DNA of 64,000 bases from Lacticaseibacillus saniviri JCM 17471 = DSM 24301 (GCF_001311785.1 NZ_BBBX01000016.1:1-64000); one strand, 5' to 3'; positions 9,256-19,992 are shown, counted from the first letter of the stretch. The notes: a model not told the origin generated them from the sequence alone. Translations and numbers: made by a program.

Positions 9256-10034
9256 ATGACTTTTTCTATCGCAAACACCTGCGCCTCGCACTGACGCTGG
9301 CTGGGCTAGCGACACTCTATCTGATAGCAAGCCTGGGACTGGGCTTTCAGCAAGCGACTCTACTGCAGGCTCACAACGGGATTGCCTGGATGCTGCAACA
9401 CTTCATACCAGACGCTGCGGCATTCACCAACTTGGGCAGTATCGGCTATCAGTTGTGGCGCACCTTCGTGATTGCCACGGCAGCTACCGGTCTCGCTGGA
9501 CTCGTGAGCTTGATACTGGCGTTGCTGGGTGCGCGCAATATCGTGACCCACAGTGCCACGTTGAGCTGGTTGATCCGCGGATTCGCCTCACTCATGCGCA
9601 ACATCCCCGTCATCGCATGGGCGCTGTTACTGCTCTTCTCCTTCAAGCAAAACGAATTGACGGGTTATCTCGCCTTATTCCTCATGAATCTGGGCTTCTT
9701 GACCCGGGCATTCATGGAGACCATCGAGGACTTCAATCCGGACAAACTCGAAGCCTTGCGTGCCACCGGCGCCACTTACCCGCAAGCACTGGCGCAAAGT
9801 CTCCTACCCGAAATCAGTGTGCCCATCAGCGAGTGGTTGCTTTACAGCGTTGAAAACAACCTGCGCGACGCCACGCTGGTCGGCCTACTCACGGGCACCG
9901 GCGTTGGGTTCTTGTTTGATCTCTATTTCAAAAGTCTCAACTACCCGGCAGCCGGACTCGTGGTCCTGACCTTAGTAATTCTGGTCATTGCGCTCGAGAT
10001 GGTTGCTAATCTTATCAGGAAGGTGATTGCATGA
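9256..10034 (+). CDS. phnE: phosphonate ABC transporter permease, frame broken near the start
   Basis: A 259-residue inner-membrane permease. It has several hydrophobic segments and the permease loop EALRATGATYPQAL, which contacts the ATPase. The ATG at 9256 follows AGGAGG and overlaps the end of phnC closely, but its frame stops after 12 codons. Adding one T to the T run at 9261-9265 gives MTFFYRKHLRLAL and joins the rest of the gene. The stop overlaps the start of the second permease (ATGA). Confidence 0.85.
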
Positions 10035-10874
10035 TTCGTGCCAGTAAACCAACTTATCCACAAACACTGCCGCAATTGCGCGTGCCCCGCACACGAATCA
10101 GCACACGCAAACTCACATTGTTGCTCGTCATCGGTAGCATCGCGGTGCTATCCGGTTATGGCCTCATCTCGGTGATTCCCAACCATTTCGATTTTGCGGC
10201 GGCCTTCACGAGCTTCTGGGCTAACCTCGCCGCCATGTTCTTCACGCCCAATGTCGGCAATGACTCTTGGGCCAAGTTGTTAACGAGCTTACTCGCCAGT
10301 ATTCAGCTCGCCTTCATCACCACCATTTTGGGCGCCGTGTTGGGTTTACTCTTTGGCTTAATGGCCTCGGCTAATCTGGCACCGCGCTGGCTCGCCACTT
10401 CTGTCAAAGGGCTCATGGCCTTGATTCGAGCGATTCCGACGATTCTATGGGTGCTGATCTACAGTGCCGCACTGGGACTTGGCCCCAACGCTGCCGTAAT
10501 CGGACTCACCTTCCACAGCATGGCCTATCTCGCCAAAGTGTACGCCAACAGTATTGAAGAAATTCCAGCGGATACACTCGAAACCTTGCGGGCCAGCGGT
10601 GTCAGCTTCCTGCCACTGCTCACGCAGGCCATCATGCCAACGCTCGCGGCTCGCTTCTTGAGCTGGACCTTCATCCGTTTTGAAATTAATTTTGCTAACG
10701 CCATTGTGGTGGGTGCCGCAGCCGGTGCGGGTGGCATCGGCTATCAGCTCTATGTCGCCAGCAACTTTTACTTTTAACTTCCATGAGGTCGGGCTCATCA
10801 TCTATCTGATTCTAGCCTTTGTCCTTGTCTTAGAATTAATTTCAACTCGCCTTCGGAAACACATCATCGCTTAA
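10031..10874 (+). CDS. phnE: second phosphonate ABC transporter permease, frame broken near the end
   Basis: A 280-residue permease homologous to the preceding one, with the loop ETLRASGVSFLPLLTQA and about six membrane helices. It begins in an ATGA overlap with the first permease, so translation is probably coupled. The frame stops early at 10777; removing one T from the run at 10772-10775 continues FYFNFHEVGLIIYLIL, a last membrane helix ending at 10874. Two PhnE subunits suggest a heterodimeric channel. Confidence 0.87.
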
Positions 10875-10888
10875 TAAGGAGACCTATT

Positions 10889-12771
10889 GTGATTCAAGCC
10901 GTTATTTTTGACTGGGCCGGCACCACGATCGACTACGGAAGCCGCGCCCCGATTATTGCGTTTCAAGCTGCTTTTGCGGCATTCAACATTCCGCTCGAAG
11001 AAGCCGTCATTCGCCAAGACGTCGGGCTGGACAAGAAGATTCATATCGAAAAAATGTTTGCGGATCCCGCAATTTGGACTGCCTGGACGGCACAGGGCCA
11101 CACCACGGATCGTGACGCCGCCATCGATAAGGTGTACGCCCAATTTCAAACCAGCATTACCGCGATCTTAACGCAGACTGCGACCCTCAAACCGGGTATG
11201 GCGGCACTAGCGGCCTATCTCACCGCCAAAAACATCACGATGGCATCCACATCGGGCTACACGCGCCAGATGATTGCCCAGCTCTCCCCGCTGGCCGCTG
11301 AACAGGGGTACGCCCCTGTTTTGAATGTGACGTCAGAGCTCACCGATGGCGTTGGCCGTCCCGATGCCGCCATGTTGCTGAAGGCGATGCAACGCCTCCA
11401 CCTCGATAACCCACAAGAGGTGATCAAGGTCGGGGATACCGTCAACGATATTTTGGAAGGCAAAACGCCGGTGTCATCAGTATCAGTGTGCTTGAGGGCA
11501 GCAATCTGATTGGCTTATCCGAGGCCGAATGGTTGGCCTTATCACCGACTGAACAGCATGCACTGAAGCAAAACGCGCGTGACGTCTTTGAGACCGCTGG
11601 TGCCGATGCGGTGATCGACACACTGGCAGACTTGATGCCATTGATTGAGATCTATAACCAACAACAAGCGGCCCTACTTCTGACGCCCGGCCCGCTCACC
11701 ACCAGCCTATCAGTAAAAACCGAATGCTGGTTGACCACGGCACTTGGACGATGACTACAAAGCACTCACTCAGGATATCCGCCAACAACTGCTCGCTGTG
11801 GGCCATGCCGACGCCGAGCAATACAGCACAATTCTCATGCAAGGCAGTGGTAGTTTTGGTGTCGAATCCGTGCTGCAAACTGCCGTGCCAAATCGCAAGG
11901 GGCGCGGTACCCTACTTATCGCCATCAACGGTGCTTACGGTCAGCGCATGGCGGAGATGGCAGACCACTTGGCCATTGACTACCTCGCGATTGACTTCGG
12001 TGAGACTGAACCGGCGAACGCAGATGTCATTTTAGAAGCGCTCACCCAACATCCCGAGATTACTCACTTTGCCATGGTGCACTGCGAAACCACAACGGGA
12101 TTGCTGAACGACCTCTCAGTCATTCCCATGCTCAATGCGTTGGGCGTTGTCACGATTGTGGATGCCATGTCCAGTTTCGGTGGCGTGCCCATCAATATCG
12201 ATGAACTGCACGTCGATTACCTGATTTCCAGTGCCAACAAGTGCATTCAAGGCGTCCCCGGTTTTGCCTTCGTCATTGCCAATCGGGAAACTCTGATGCA
12301 GACGGCGGGCAACGCCACCTCGTTGAGTCTTGACCTCTACGAACAGTGGCGCAGCTTCGAAGATTATGCTGGCAAGTGGCGCTTCACCAGCCCGACCCAC
12401 ACTGTTTATGCGTTCCACCAAGCCTTGCACGAGTTACAACAAGAAGGCGGCGTGACAGCCCGGTTTGAACGCTATCAGGACAATCAAGCGCGACTCAGGC
12501 TTGGTATGCGCGCGTTGGGTTTTGACCCCCTGCTACCAGAAACGCTTCAGTCCCCGATTATCACCAGTTTCAAGTATCCCACACCGGATTTTGATTTCAT
12601 GGCGTTCTATCGCGCACTCAAAGACCAAGGCTTCATCATTTATCCCGGCAAAATCGCGGCAATTGACAGCTTCCGCATCGGCAATATCGGTGAAGTCTAC
12701 GCCGGTGATATCTCGCGCTGTTAACGGCCGTGGCATCGATTATGGACGAGGCACCGGTTCTAGCAAAATAA
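10889..12771 (+). CDS. phnXW: bifunctional phosphonoacetaldehyde hydrolase / 2-aminoethylphosphonate transaminase, frame broken four times
   Basis: A fused enzyme of about 628 residues. The N-terminal part is PhnX, a HAD hydrolase with the nucleophile in VIFDWAGTTID (Asp8) and the cap segment GLDKKIHIEKM, splitting phosphonoacetaldehyde to acetaldehyde and phosphate. It runs through IEIYNQQQAA straight into the PhnW start LLLTPGPLTTS; PhnW is a PLP transaminase with its lysine in SANKCIQGVPG, making phosphonoacetaldehyde and alanine from 2-aminoethylphosphonate and pyruvate. Missing bases at about 11462-11465, 11723, 11746 and 12718 account for all breaks; filling them gives one frame ending at 12771. 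Start is GTG at 10889 after AAGGAG. The fused form is known in some enterococci and lactobacilli. Confidence 0.85.
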
Positions 12772-12775
12772 GCAC

Positions 12776-12808
12776 ACAAAAACCCGCGATAATTGTCGCG
12801 GTTTTTGT
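12776..12808. terminator. bidirectional terminator between phnXW and the hydrolase gene
   Basis: AAAAACC-CGCGA pairs with TCGCGGTTTTT around a short loop, with A and T runs on both sides. It separates the convergent genes ending at 12771 and 12810. Confidence 0.85.
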
Positions 12809-12809
12809 G

Positions 12810-13688
12810 CTATTCGACGAACTGCCGGAAAAAGGCCAATGTTTCATCATTACAGATTTTGGCGATTGGACTGCGCTGATCGAGATGGAACACGTGCATC
12901 AGTTTTGAACCATCGGGATTCGCATACAGATGATAATCAACGCCCACGCCCTGTGCCGCAATCAAATCGGCAAGTGGTTTAGCCAGTGGCTTCAAGAAAT
13001 CATCGGAAGCGGTCATCACGAATGCGTGATGAAAATCGCTGGTAATGAATGGCTCTACAGGGAACTGTGCTGCTACCGCCGGGGTCACCGTGTCGCCGAT
13101 GTAATACGGAAAATTCTCATTGGCTGGACCGTTTTGGCCAGTGAAGTAGACGCCACAATTGAGCGCGACTGCCTTGGGCTTGACCGGCGCCATGGCAAAA
13201 TCAAACTTGGCCGCATACGTCGGATTCGTTAACATCACCGCATATTGTTCTGCGACTTGCCCACCAGCGCTGTCGCCCACAATGAAGAGGTTGTTCATGT
13301 CGACATGATACGTTGCTGCATTGGCCGCTAACCAATTCATCAGATTATTGGTGTCTTCCAGCGGTGCGGGATAATGCGTCTTGGGCGCCAGGCGATAGTT
13401 GAAGTTCACAACGGTAAATCCCTGGCTCGCCAAGTACATCGTATAGAACCGGTACAGCTCCTTGTCGCCATAGATAAAGCCGCCACCATGAATGCTCACA
13501 ATTGTGGGTAGTGCTGTGGTTGTCCCCTTTGGAAAATAAATATCGGTCAGATTCTCAACACCGTGTGGCCCGTACGCGAGGTCCTTCACTGCCGTCACGG
13601 TATCGGGTTCGACTAAACCAGCGTCACGCTTTTGATCAGTGGCCGACATATTATCAATCATTGTTTGTAAGTCTTCTTGTGCCATCAT
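12810..13688 (-). CDS. alpha/beta hydrolase (HSL-type)
   Basis: A 292-residue esterase-like protein with HGGGFIYG as oxyanion hole and the nucleophile elbow GDSAGG. YRLAPKTHYPAPLED between them is typical of the hormone-sensitive-lipase group. It is only distantly like the hydrolase at 64-864. The start at 13688 is chosen because a GGAGGC site is seven bases upstream; an earlier ATG at 13742 adds an unrelated tail. A substrate cannot be assigned. Confidence 0.85.
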   Translation of the reverse strand: MMAQEDLQTMIDNMSATDQKRDAGLVEPDTVTAVKDLAYGPHGVENLTDIYFPKGTTTALPTIVSIHGGGFIYGDKELYRFYTMYLASQGFTVVNFNYRLAPKTHYPAPLEDTNNLMNWLAANAATYHVDMNNLFIVGDSAGGQVAEQYAVMLTNPTYAAKFDFAMAPVKPKAVALNCGVYFTGQNGPANENFPYYIGDTVTPAVAAQFPVEPFITSDFHHAFVMTASDDFLKPLAKPLADLIAAQGVGVDYHLYANPDGSKLMHVFHLDQRSPIAKICNDETLAFFRQFVE

Positions 13689-13753
13689 TGCGCCTCCATA
13701 AATGTAATCGCATACATGATGAGTGTACCACGATATCACCATAAAGGGACATC

Positions 13754-14126
13754 TCAGTAATTCAGATAGCCACTGTAATCCATATTTTTCAACTCAACGG
13801 TTTCGCCCTCAGCGGCACGCGCCTTGATTGAGGCCTCGCCCCACTCAGACATCGCCACCAACACATTGCGCAGACTCTTGCCGCGTTCGGTGAGCCCGTA
13901 CTCAACTTTGGGTGGCACCTGCGCATAGACCTTGCGCGTGATGATGCCGTCTGTTTCCAATTCTCGTAGCTGCTGCGTCAACATTTTGTGTAATACCATC
14001 GACTTTGCGATGCAATTCACCGGGACGTTGAGGCCCGTTTCCCAGGTGACAAAGCAGTAGCGGTTTCCACTTGCCACCAATCACCGCCAGCGTCTCTTCA
14101 ATACCCAAATGATAAATTCTCGTCAT
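13754..14126 (-). CDS. HxlR family transcriptional regulator, frame broken once
   Basis: A winged-helix regulator of about 123 residues. The N-terminus IEETLAVIGGKWKPLLLCHL and the central LTQQLRELETDGIITRKVY plus VEYGLTERGKSL are hallmarks of the HxlR family, which often sense reactive electrophiles or redox stress. The frame breaks in an A run (T run on the plus strand) at 13984-13987, between GITQ and MLTQQL. Divergent orientation next to an old-yellow-enzyme gene suggests it controls that gene. Confidence 0.82.
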
Positions 14127-14265
14127 GAATCCCGCTCCTATCCAATTCTTACTTTTGGTGCCTATCCCACAAAAAGTGGGTACTAGTTAAATCTATCCAT
14201 CCCGCTATACTAGGAACTACTCGAGTTACACTAACAAAAATAAGCTCGAAGACAAGGAGAGAAAC
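14127..14265. promoter_or_regulatory. HxlR/old yellow enzyme divergent control region
   Basis: The region holds the palindrome CCCAC-AAAAA-GTGGG at 14166-14180 and a -10 like TATACT at 14206-14211 facing the reductase gene, with no good -35 box. A weak -35 and an upstream palindrome fit control by the divergent HxlR protein. This is inference from layout. Confidence 0.4.
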
Positions 14266-15447
14266 ATGGCAAACGAATTTCTGAATGGTTACACTTTTAA
14301 GTCCGGTCTCACAGTGAAAAACCGGATCGTCATGAGTCCAATGACGACGATGACCAGCTTCTATAACGGGATGGTCACATCAGACGAGGTCGCTTACTAT
14401 AAAAAGCGTGCTGGTGGCCCCGGCATGATTGTGACCGGTGTCGCTAACGTGTCCGAGAACGGTAAAGGATTTGAAGGTGAGCTCTCCGTTGCCAGTGATG
14501 ATATGATTCCTGGTCTCGCTAAGGTTGCCGCGGCCATCCATCACAATGGAACCAAGGCTATTTTGCAGATTTTCCATGCCGGACGCAAGAGCACCACAAA
14601 AATTCTGCGCGGTGATCAGCCTGTCAGTGCGAGTCCCCTCGCGGCCGCTTATCCACCCGACTCAGAGACACCGCGCGAGTTGACCAGTGACGAGGTCGAA
14701 GCCATCATCGATGATTTTGGTCAGGCAACACGCCGCGCAGTGACAGCCGGCTTCGATGGTGTTGAGCTTCATGGGGCTAACACCTATCTGTTGCAGCAGT
14801 TCTTCTCACCTAACTCAAACCAGCGAACTGATCAATGGGGTGGCGATCGTGCGCAACGTCTTGCCTTTCCACTGGCCGCCATCGCAAGCGCGCGGGCAGA
14901 AGCGGACAAGGCCAACCGACCATTCATTATCGGATATCGGCTGTCACCCGAGGAAATCGAGACACCAGGGATTCGCATCGATGACTCACTCTTCTTTGCA
15001 GCGCAGATTCGTGATTTGGTTGACTATTTGCACATCTCAATGGGTAGTTACAAGCGCAGCTCCCTGAACGACAAGTCAGACACAGAGCCATTACTGGCCA
15101 AGTTTGCCGCTGTTGTCAGCGACCATACCCCATTAATCGGTGTCGGTTCCGTTGAGACACCTGAAGATGCCGACAATGTCCTCGCTTTAGGCGCTGACTT
15201 CGCTGCCATGGGCCGTGAGCTCATCCGCGAACCACAATGGGTTCAAAAGGTGGAGAACAACGACCGGACAAGCATTCGCACCGCGCTCAGTCCTTATGAC
15301 ATGAGTGATCTTGCGATTCCAGCCGTCATGCAGGTTTACTTGAGTGAATCCTTCAAGCCTGTTATGCACTTCACCACGGACACCGATCAGGCACAAGATT
15401 ATCAGAATCAACTCGCACCAATGGAAGGCTTCGAAAAGAAGCTCTAA
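14266..15447 (+). CDS. NADH:flavin oxidoreductase, old yellow enzyme family
   Basis: A 393-residue FMN-dependent ene-reductase. The N-terminal FKSGLTVKNRIVMSPMTT is the flavin-site segment, FDGVELHGANTYLLQQFFSP carries the substrate-binding His and Asn, and SPNSNQRTDQWGG follows. Such enzymes reduce activated double bonds of electrophiles. CAAGGAGAG precedes the ATG. The divergent HxlR regulator suggests induction by an electrophile or quinone. Confidence 0.9.
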   Translation: MANEFLNGYTFKSGLTVKNRIVMSPMTTMTSFYNGMVTSDEVAYYKKRAGGPGMIVTGVANVSENGKGFEGELSVASDDMIPGLAKVAAAIHHNGTKAILQIFHAGRKSTTKILRGDQPVSASPLAAAYPPDSETPRELTSDEVEAIIDDFGQATRRAVTAGFDGVELHGANTYLLQQFFSPNSNQRTDQWGGDRAQRLAFPLAAIASARAEADKANRPFIIGYRLSPEEIETPGIRIDDSLFFAAQIRDLVDYLHISMGSYKRSSLNDKSDTEPLLAKFAAVVSDHTPLIGVGSVETPEDADNVLALGADFAAMGRELIREPQWVQKVENNDRTSIRTALSPYDMSDLAIPAVMQVYLSESFKPVMHFTTDTDQAQDYQNQLAPMEGFEKKL

Positions 15448-15538
15448 TCCCAACACGATTTCATCCTTCTTAGTTTGCACACTGTTGCCAGCAGTGATTC
15501 AATTGCGATTAAATTCAATAAGTACCTGTATATAAAAT

Positions 15539-15582
15539 AAGAGCCAGCAACAAATCATTCGATTTGTCGCTGGCTCTTTTGT
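15539..15582 (+). terminator. Rho-independent terminator after the old yellow enzyme gene
   Basis: AAGAGCCAGC-ACAAATC pairs with GATTTGTCGCTGGCTCTTTT around ATTC, followed by a T run. It lies 90 bases past the stop codon. Confidence 0.85.
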
Positions 15583-15601
15583 GTGCGAATTTGGAAAGAT
15601 G

Positions 15602-15830
15602 AAACGCGCTCAACCACACTGCCTGTTCCGCCTAACCCAACTAGCGCAAACGCGCTCCAAAGGGCAAAACACTCCGGTTAGCTCATCTTTGACGAATCCA
15701 AAGCCCGGATTCTAAACGCGCTCAACCACACTGCCTGTTCCGCCTAACCAAACTAGCGCTAATTGCACAGACCGCAATTATTGCGCTAGTTCCGTTAGTA
15801 CTCACAGCCAACCCGTGTGGTTTCGCGCTC
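15602..15830. repeat. intergenic repeat block: two direct copies and one inverted copy
   Basis: A 46-bp unit starting AAACGCGCTCAACCACACTG and ending AACTAGCGC occurs at 15602-15647 and again at 15714-15759, nearly identical. A diverged inverted copy spans 15781-15829, sharing GTGTGGTT and TTGCGCTAGTT. The second and third units can pair through GCGCTAATTGC and GCAATTATTGCGC. No gene is seen here. It resembles a mobile intergenic repeat. Confidence 0.65.
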
Positions 15831-15832
15831 TA

Positions 15833-16787
15833 CTAATTAACCGTTGTGATTGCTTCGCCGTTCAATGTCTTAATCACATTATTAGCGACAATCATCGCCA
15901 TCTGGTCGCGAGCCTCAACCGTCGCGTTCCCAATGTGCGGTGTGAGAATCACATTTTTCATGGTCTTCAATGCTGGTTCCACTTCTGGTTCGTGTTCATA
16001 CACATCGAGTGCTGCGCCGGCGATATCGCCATTTTGTAAGGCCGTGACTAAGGCCGCCTCGTCCACAATTGGCCCACGCGCCGCATTGATCAACCACGCT
16101 GTTGACTTCATGCGCTTGAATACATCCGCATTGAACTCATGCTGGCTCTCCGGCGTCAACGGAATGTGCAGTGAGATGAAGTCGCTGTCACTCACGATGG
16201 TATCAAAATCAACAAATGAACCGCCAATTCAGCTTCCTTGTCAGCAGCCAACTGGTGGCGTTGTGTGTAATTGACCTGCATGCCAAACGCGACGGCTAAC
16301 TTGGCGACGGCTTGGCCGATACTGCCAAGGCAACGATGCCCAGTGTCTTGCCGCGCAATTCATGTCCCAAGAAGAACAGTGGCTGCCAACCGTCGAAGCC
16401 TTCTGTGCGCATCAACTGGTCACCCTCGACGATGCGGTGACTGGCAGCCAGCATTAAGCCTAAAGTCAATTCAGCTACCGCGTTGGTCGAAACGGCGGGC
16501 GTGTTGGTGACGCCAATATGCCGCGCTGTGGCCGCGTCGATATCGATGTTGTTAAACCCTGCACCATAATTGGCAATCAACTTGAGGTTTGGTGCGGCTG
16601 CAATCACATCCGCATCAACCTGCGTCGATAGTGTTGCGATTAAGAAGTCCACATCTGCCACTTGCTTGACCAGTTCAGCATGTGAAATCAAACCGTCGCC
16701 GTCATACGCGCTAACGGTTAGCCCCGCCTGCTTCAAGGTGTCCGCAGCTGCTGTTGGAATTCGATCACTAATGAATACTTTTGCCAT
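15833..16787 (-). CDS. D-2-hydroxyacid dehydrogenase family protein, frame broken twice
   Basis: A 318-residue NAD-dependent dehydrogenase of the glyoxylate/phosphoglycerate dehydrogenase type. The middle holds GIVGLGSIGQAV once repaired, with the Rossmann GxGxxG; LINAARGPIVDEAAL carries the catalytic Arg region; TPHIGNATVEAR carries the catalytic His. Missing C bases (plus strand) at about 16224 and 16331 explain the two breaks. The ATG at 16787 follows AGGAGG. The natural substrate is not clear; candidates are glyoxylate, hydroxypyruvate and branched 2-ketoacids. Confidence 0.85.
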
Positions 16788-16858
16788 GATAGTCACTCCT
16801 CCTGATTCATCTATATTCTCTTCATTATGGTACCGAAAAGATAATTTTGCAAAAATCA

Positions 16859-17430
16859 CTAATCGGGAATCTCCAGCCCCATACCCTTCAACCCATCCAG
16901 GGTCAACGTGAGAATCTTCTTCCGCGCTTCTTCTGGTGGCATGTGGGTATCCCCGTTCAACTGAAGCCGCAACATTGCCACCATGTTATTGACCGAAACG
17001 TCGCAATCATCAAGGCATCGTCCGCTGTATAGTGCCGCTCTCGTTGCAGCACTTTTGCCATTGCACCAGCGACTTGACGCAAAATTTGACTGATCAGGCC
17101 ACCATATTCATTGCTGGTCAGCAGGAAACTCGCAAATTTGCGATTACTGCTGAAGAAGTCCGCAAATACCGTCAGTAACAGTCCTCGTTCCCGTAAGTAC
17201 ACATCAGACGGACGTGCGGTCAGTCGGGAGAAGAGATCATCACTGATTTCATCGACATAGGATTGCCACAGGTCATCAATCGAGTCGTAGTGCAGATAGA
17301 ATGTTTTGCGATTGATATTGGCCTTCTGTGTCAGTTCGGACACACTGATGCGCTTCCCCGGGTTGGCCATGACTAAGTCCTCAAAAGCCGACTTGATTGC
17401 CGCATGTGTTTTCTCAATACGCTTGTCCAT
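16859..17430 (-). CDS. TetR family transcriptional regulator, frame broken once
   Basis: A repressor of about 190 residues. The N-terminal helix-turn-helix is RISVSELTQKANINRKTFYL, followed by HYDSIDDLW. The C-terminal ligand domain is family specific and ends in LEIPD after repair of a single-base break at about 16993-17000; without repair the frame stops early at 16957. It is divergent from the YhgE/Pip gene, a frequent pairing in lactobacilli, so it probably represses that gene. Confidence 0.82.
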
Positions 17431-17468
17431 TCAGTTCCCCTCTTGATCTATTTAGCCCCAATTTTACT

Positions 17469-17494
17469 ACAAGTGTGGCATAAACCCCACTCGT
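17469..17494. promoter_or_regulatory. candidate TetR operator
   Basis: ACAAGTGTGG and CCCCACTCGT form an inverted repeat with a short spacer in the gap between the divergent TetR and YhgE genes. A second dyad, GATTGAGAAAAT/ATTTTCAATC, is at 17532-17555 just before the YhgE ribosome site. Operator assignment is inference from position. Confidence 0.4.
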
Positions 17495-17567
17495 AAACTT
17501 TTTGGGTTGGGAAGTTTTTCAAAACGCGTTAGATTGAGAAAATAAATTTTCAATCCGAGGTGGCGTC

Positions 17568-19983
17568 ATGTTAAAAGCAGAATTCAAATATCTAATGAAA
17601 AACAAACTCATGCTTGTCGTATTATTTGTCATTCTTTTCATTCCATCGATCTACGCCGGGACCTTCCTGGCATCGATGTGGGACCCTTATGGCCAACTCG
17701 ACAAGTTGCCCGTCGCCGTTGTCAATCAGGATCGTTCCGCAACCATGAACGGCAAAACACTCAAACTGGGCCAACAACTCAGCGATAATCTCACGGAACA
17801 GCAGGCGTTGAAGTTCACCGCGGTTTCCGCTAAAAAGGCGGATGATGGGTTAAATTCGGGCAAGTACTACGCCATTTACACCATCCCCGCTGATTTTTCT
17901 AAGGATGCTACCACGATTTTGACCGATTCCCCACACGCCATGCAGCTGAAGCTTGAGACCAGCTCGGGCCACAATCTGATGGCTGGTAAAATGGCGTCCG
18001 GTGCCGCAACCACTATGCAGACCAAACTCAATGGCCAAGTTGCCAGCACCTATGCCAAGGTTCTGGTCAGTGCTGTGACCAACTCGAAGGCGGCATGACA
18101 CAAGCCGCCGATGGGAGCCAACAACTCGCTAGCGGTTCACAGAAACTCCGCACTGGTGCCAATACGCTCAACACCAACATGCAGAAACTCGCCAATGGGT
18201 CACTCGAATTAAAAAAGGCGGCCAGACACTGAGCACCGGTATCGGTAATTACGTTGCAGCAGTCAGTGACGTCAAAACGGGTACCAATCAACTCGCCACT
18301 GGTCTCAATACCGTCAACACCAAGCTGCCGGCACTCGGTAACGGCTTAACCCAACTACAAACCGGTAGCGGCAAGCTCGCTCAAGGACTCCAGACATCCA
18401 CCAACGGCCTCACCCAACTCCAAGCGGGTGCACAGAATCTCAACACGGGCCTACAACAGTATCAAAACAGCACAGCAACATTGGCCACCAAGAGTACCGC
18501 TTTTGCTCAGCAACTCGATCAATTCGCCACCCAGCTCAATACTGCTATGAGCGATTCTTCGCAACAAGCACAGCTGCAACAGCTCGCGACACTGATTAAG
18601 GCCACGCAAACCGCCCTGCAAAACGTCAGTGCCAGTCAAACTGCGACCGCTTCAGCCGTCAATAGCGCCATCGCGGCGGAAGCCAAGTCACTCAATCTAA
18701 CCACTGAACAGACACAGGCCTTACAACAAACCACCAGTGCGACGATGACCGCCAGTGCTGATAAGCAAAGTGCCGCGCTCTCACCACTGCTCACGCAACT
18801 GCAGCAGGCGCTGACCCAACTCAGCTCTCCAACCACAGCACAGGGCTCACAGCAACTCACTGGTGCCCTCACCCAACTCACGGGTGCCGCAAATCAACTT
18901 GCGAGTGCCAATACGCAATTAGCTACAGCTGGTAGTAAACTCACTTCAGGCAGTCAACAGCTCGCTAATGGCATCGACAGCGCGTTGGTTGGTAACCAAC
19001 AGCTGACCCAAGGCGCTAACACGCTCAATCAAGGCATCTCAAGTGCCTTACCACAGGTCACCACCCTGACTGACGGTATCGCAAAGCTCAGCGACGGTGC
19101 GAACACCCTCAACCAGGGTGTGTCCACATTGAATAGTAAGAGCGGTCAATTAGAAAACGGTGCCGACACTCTGACAAATGGCCTCGACACCGCCGCTTCA
19201 GGCACCAGCCAATTGGCGAGTGGCACTACGACTTTGAACAACGGTGTCACCACGCTCAACAACGGCACCACTCAGTTGAGCACGAAACTGGCCAGCGCCA
19301 CCGCACAGTTACCAAAACTCAATTACGACAAGAAACAATCCAAGGCATTCGCATCTCCTGTTGATCTGAAGCAAATAGACAAAGACAAAGTGCCTAACAA
19401 CGGGACTTCCATGGCCCCTTATATGCTAGGCGTCTCCCTCTACGTCGGCGCAATGATTGTGAACCTGATGTTCGATGCCTACACCCCACGCAAGCGCCCA
19501 ACCAGTGGTATCTCATGGTGGGCCAGCAAGGCCGCTATCATGGATGGCTTTGCCGTTCTCGCGGCCACGATTGCCTTCTTCATCCTAACCGGCTTGAACC
19601 ATTTGTCGCCAATTAACATGTTCCAAACCTGGCTTATGTTAGTACTCGCGGCAGTGGCCTTCATGTCACTGGTCACCTGGCTTAACCTCTTGCTCGGTAA
19701 GGCGGGATCATTCATTGCCATGGTATTGTTGGTCGTCCAATTGGGTGGCGCTGCCGGTACCTTCCCAATTGAACTCAGCAACGGCTTCTTTGAAGCAATT
19801 CATCCGTTCTTACCGATGAGTTACGTGGTCTCCGGCCTACGCGAAACCGTCATGATTGGCGGTTCAGCTGGCAGCTCGATGCTCGTCCTGCTGGGCATCA
19901 TCGTGGTCTTCTCGCTCTTCAACATCCTGCACTACACCCGACTCAAGGCGCGGATGACAGATATGGATTTTGAGGAAGCTTGA
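17568..19983 (+). CDS. YhgE/Pip domain membrane protein, frame broken twice
   Basis: An 805-residue membrane protein of the YhgE/Pip family, related to ABC-2 permeases and to phage infection proteins. One N-terminal helix (LVVLFVILFIPSIYAG) is followed by a long extracellular region rich in repeated QLASG-x-x-KL and TLNQG patterns (about 18100-19300), then five to six C-terminal helices. Missing G bases at about 18090 and 18218 (each in an AAGG-CGGC context) split it; restoring them gives one frame. The role is not established; homologues serve phage adsorption or ESX-like export. Confidence 0.85.
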
Positions 19984-19992
19984 CAGCATATA

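Noticed and set aside
10889-12771. Programmed frameshifting in phnXW
   Set aside because: Four breaks at ordinary short runs with no slippery heptamer plus pseudoknot; the same break type hits unrelated genes all over the window.
15602-15830. CRISPR array
   Set aside because: Only two direct copies with a 66-base gap and one inverted copy; no cas genes and no regular spacing.
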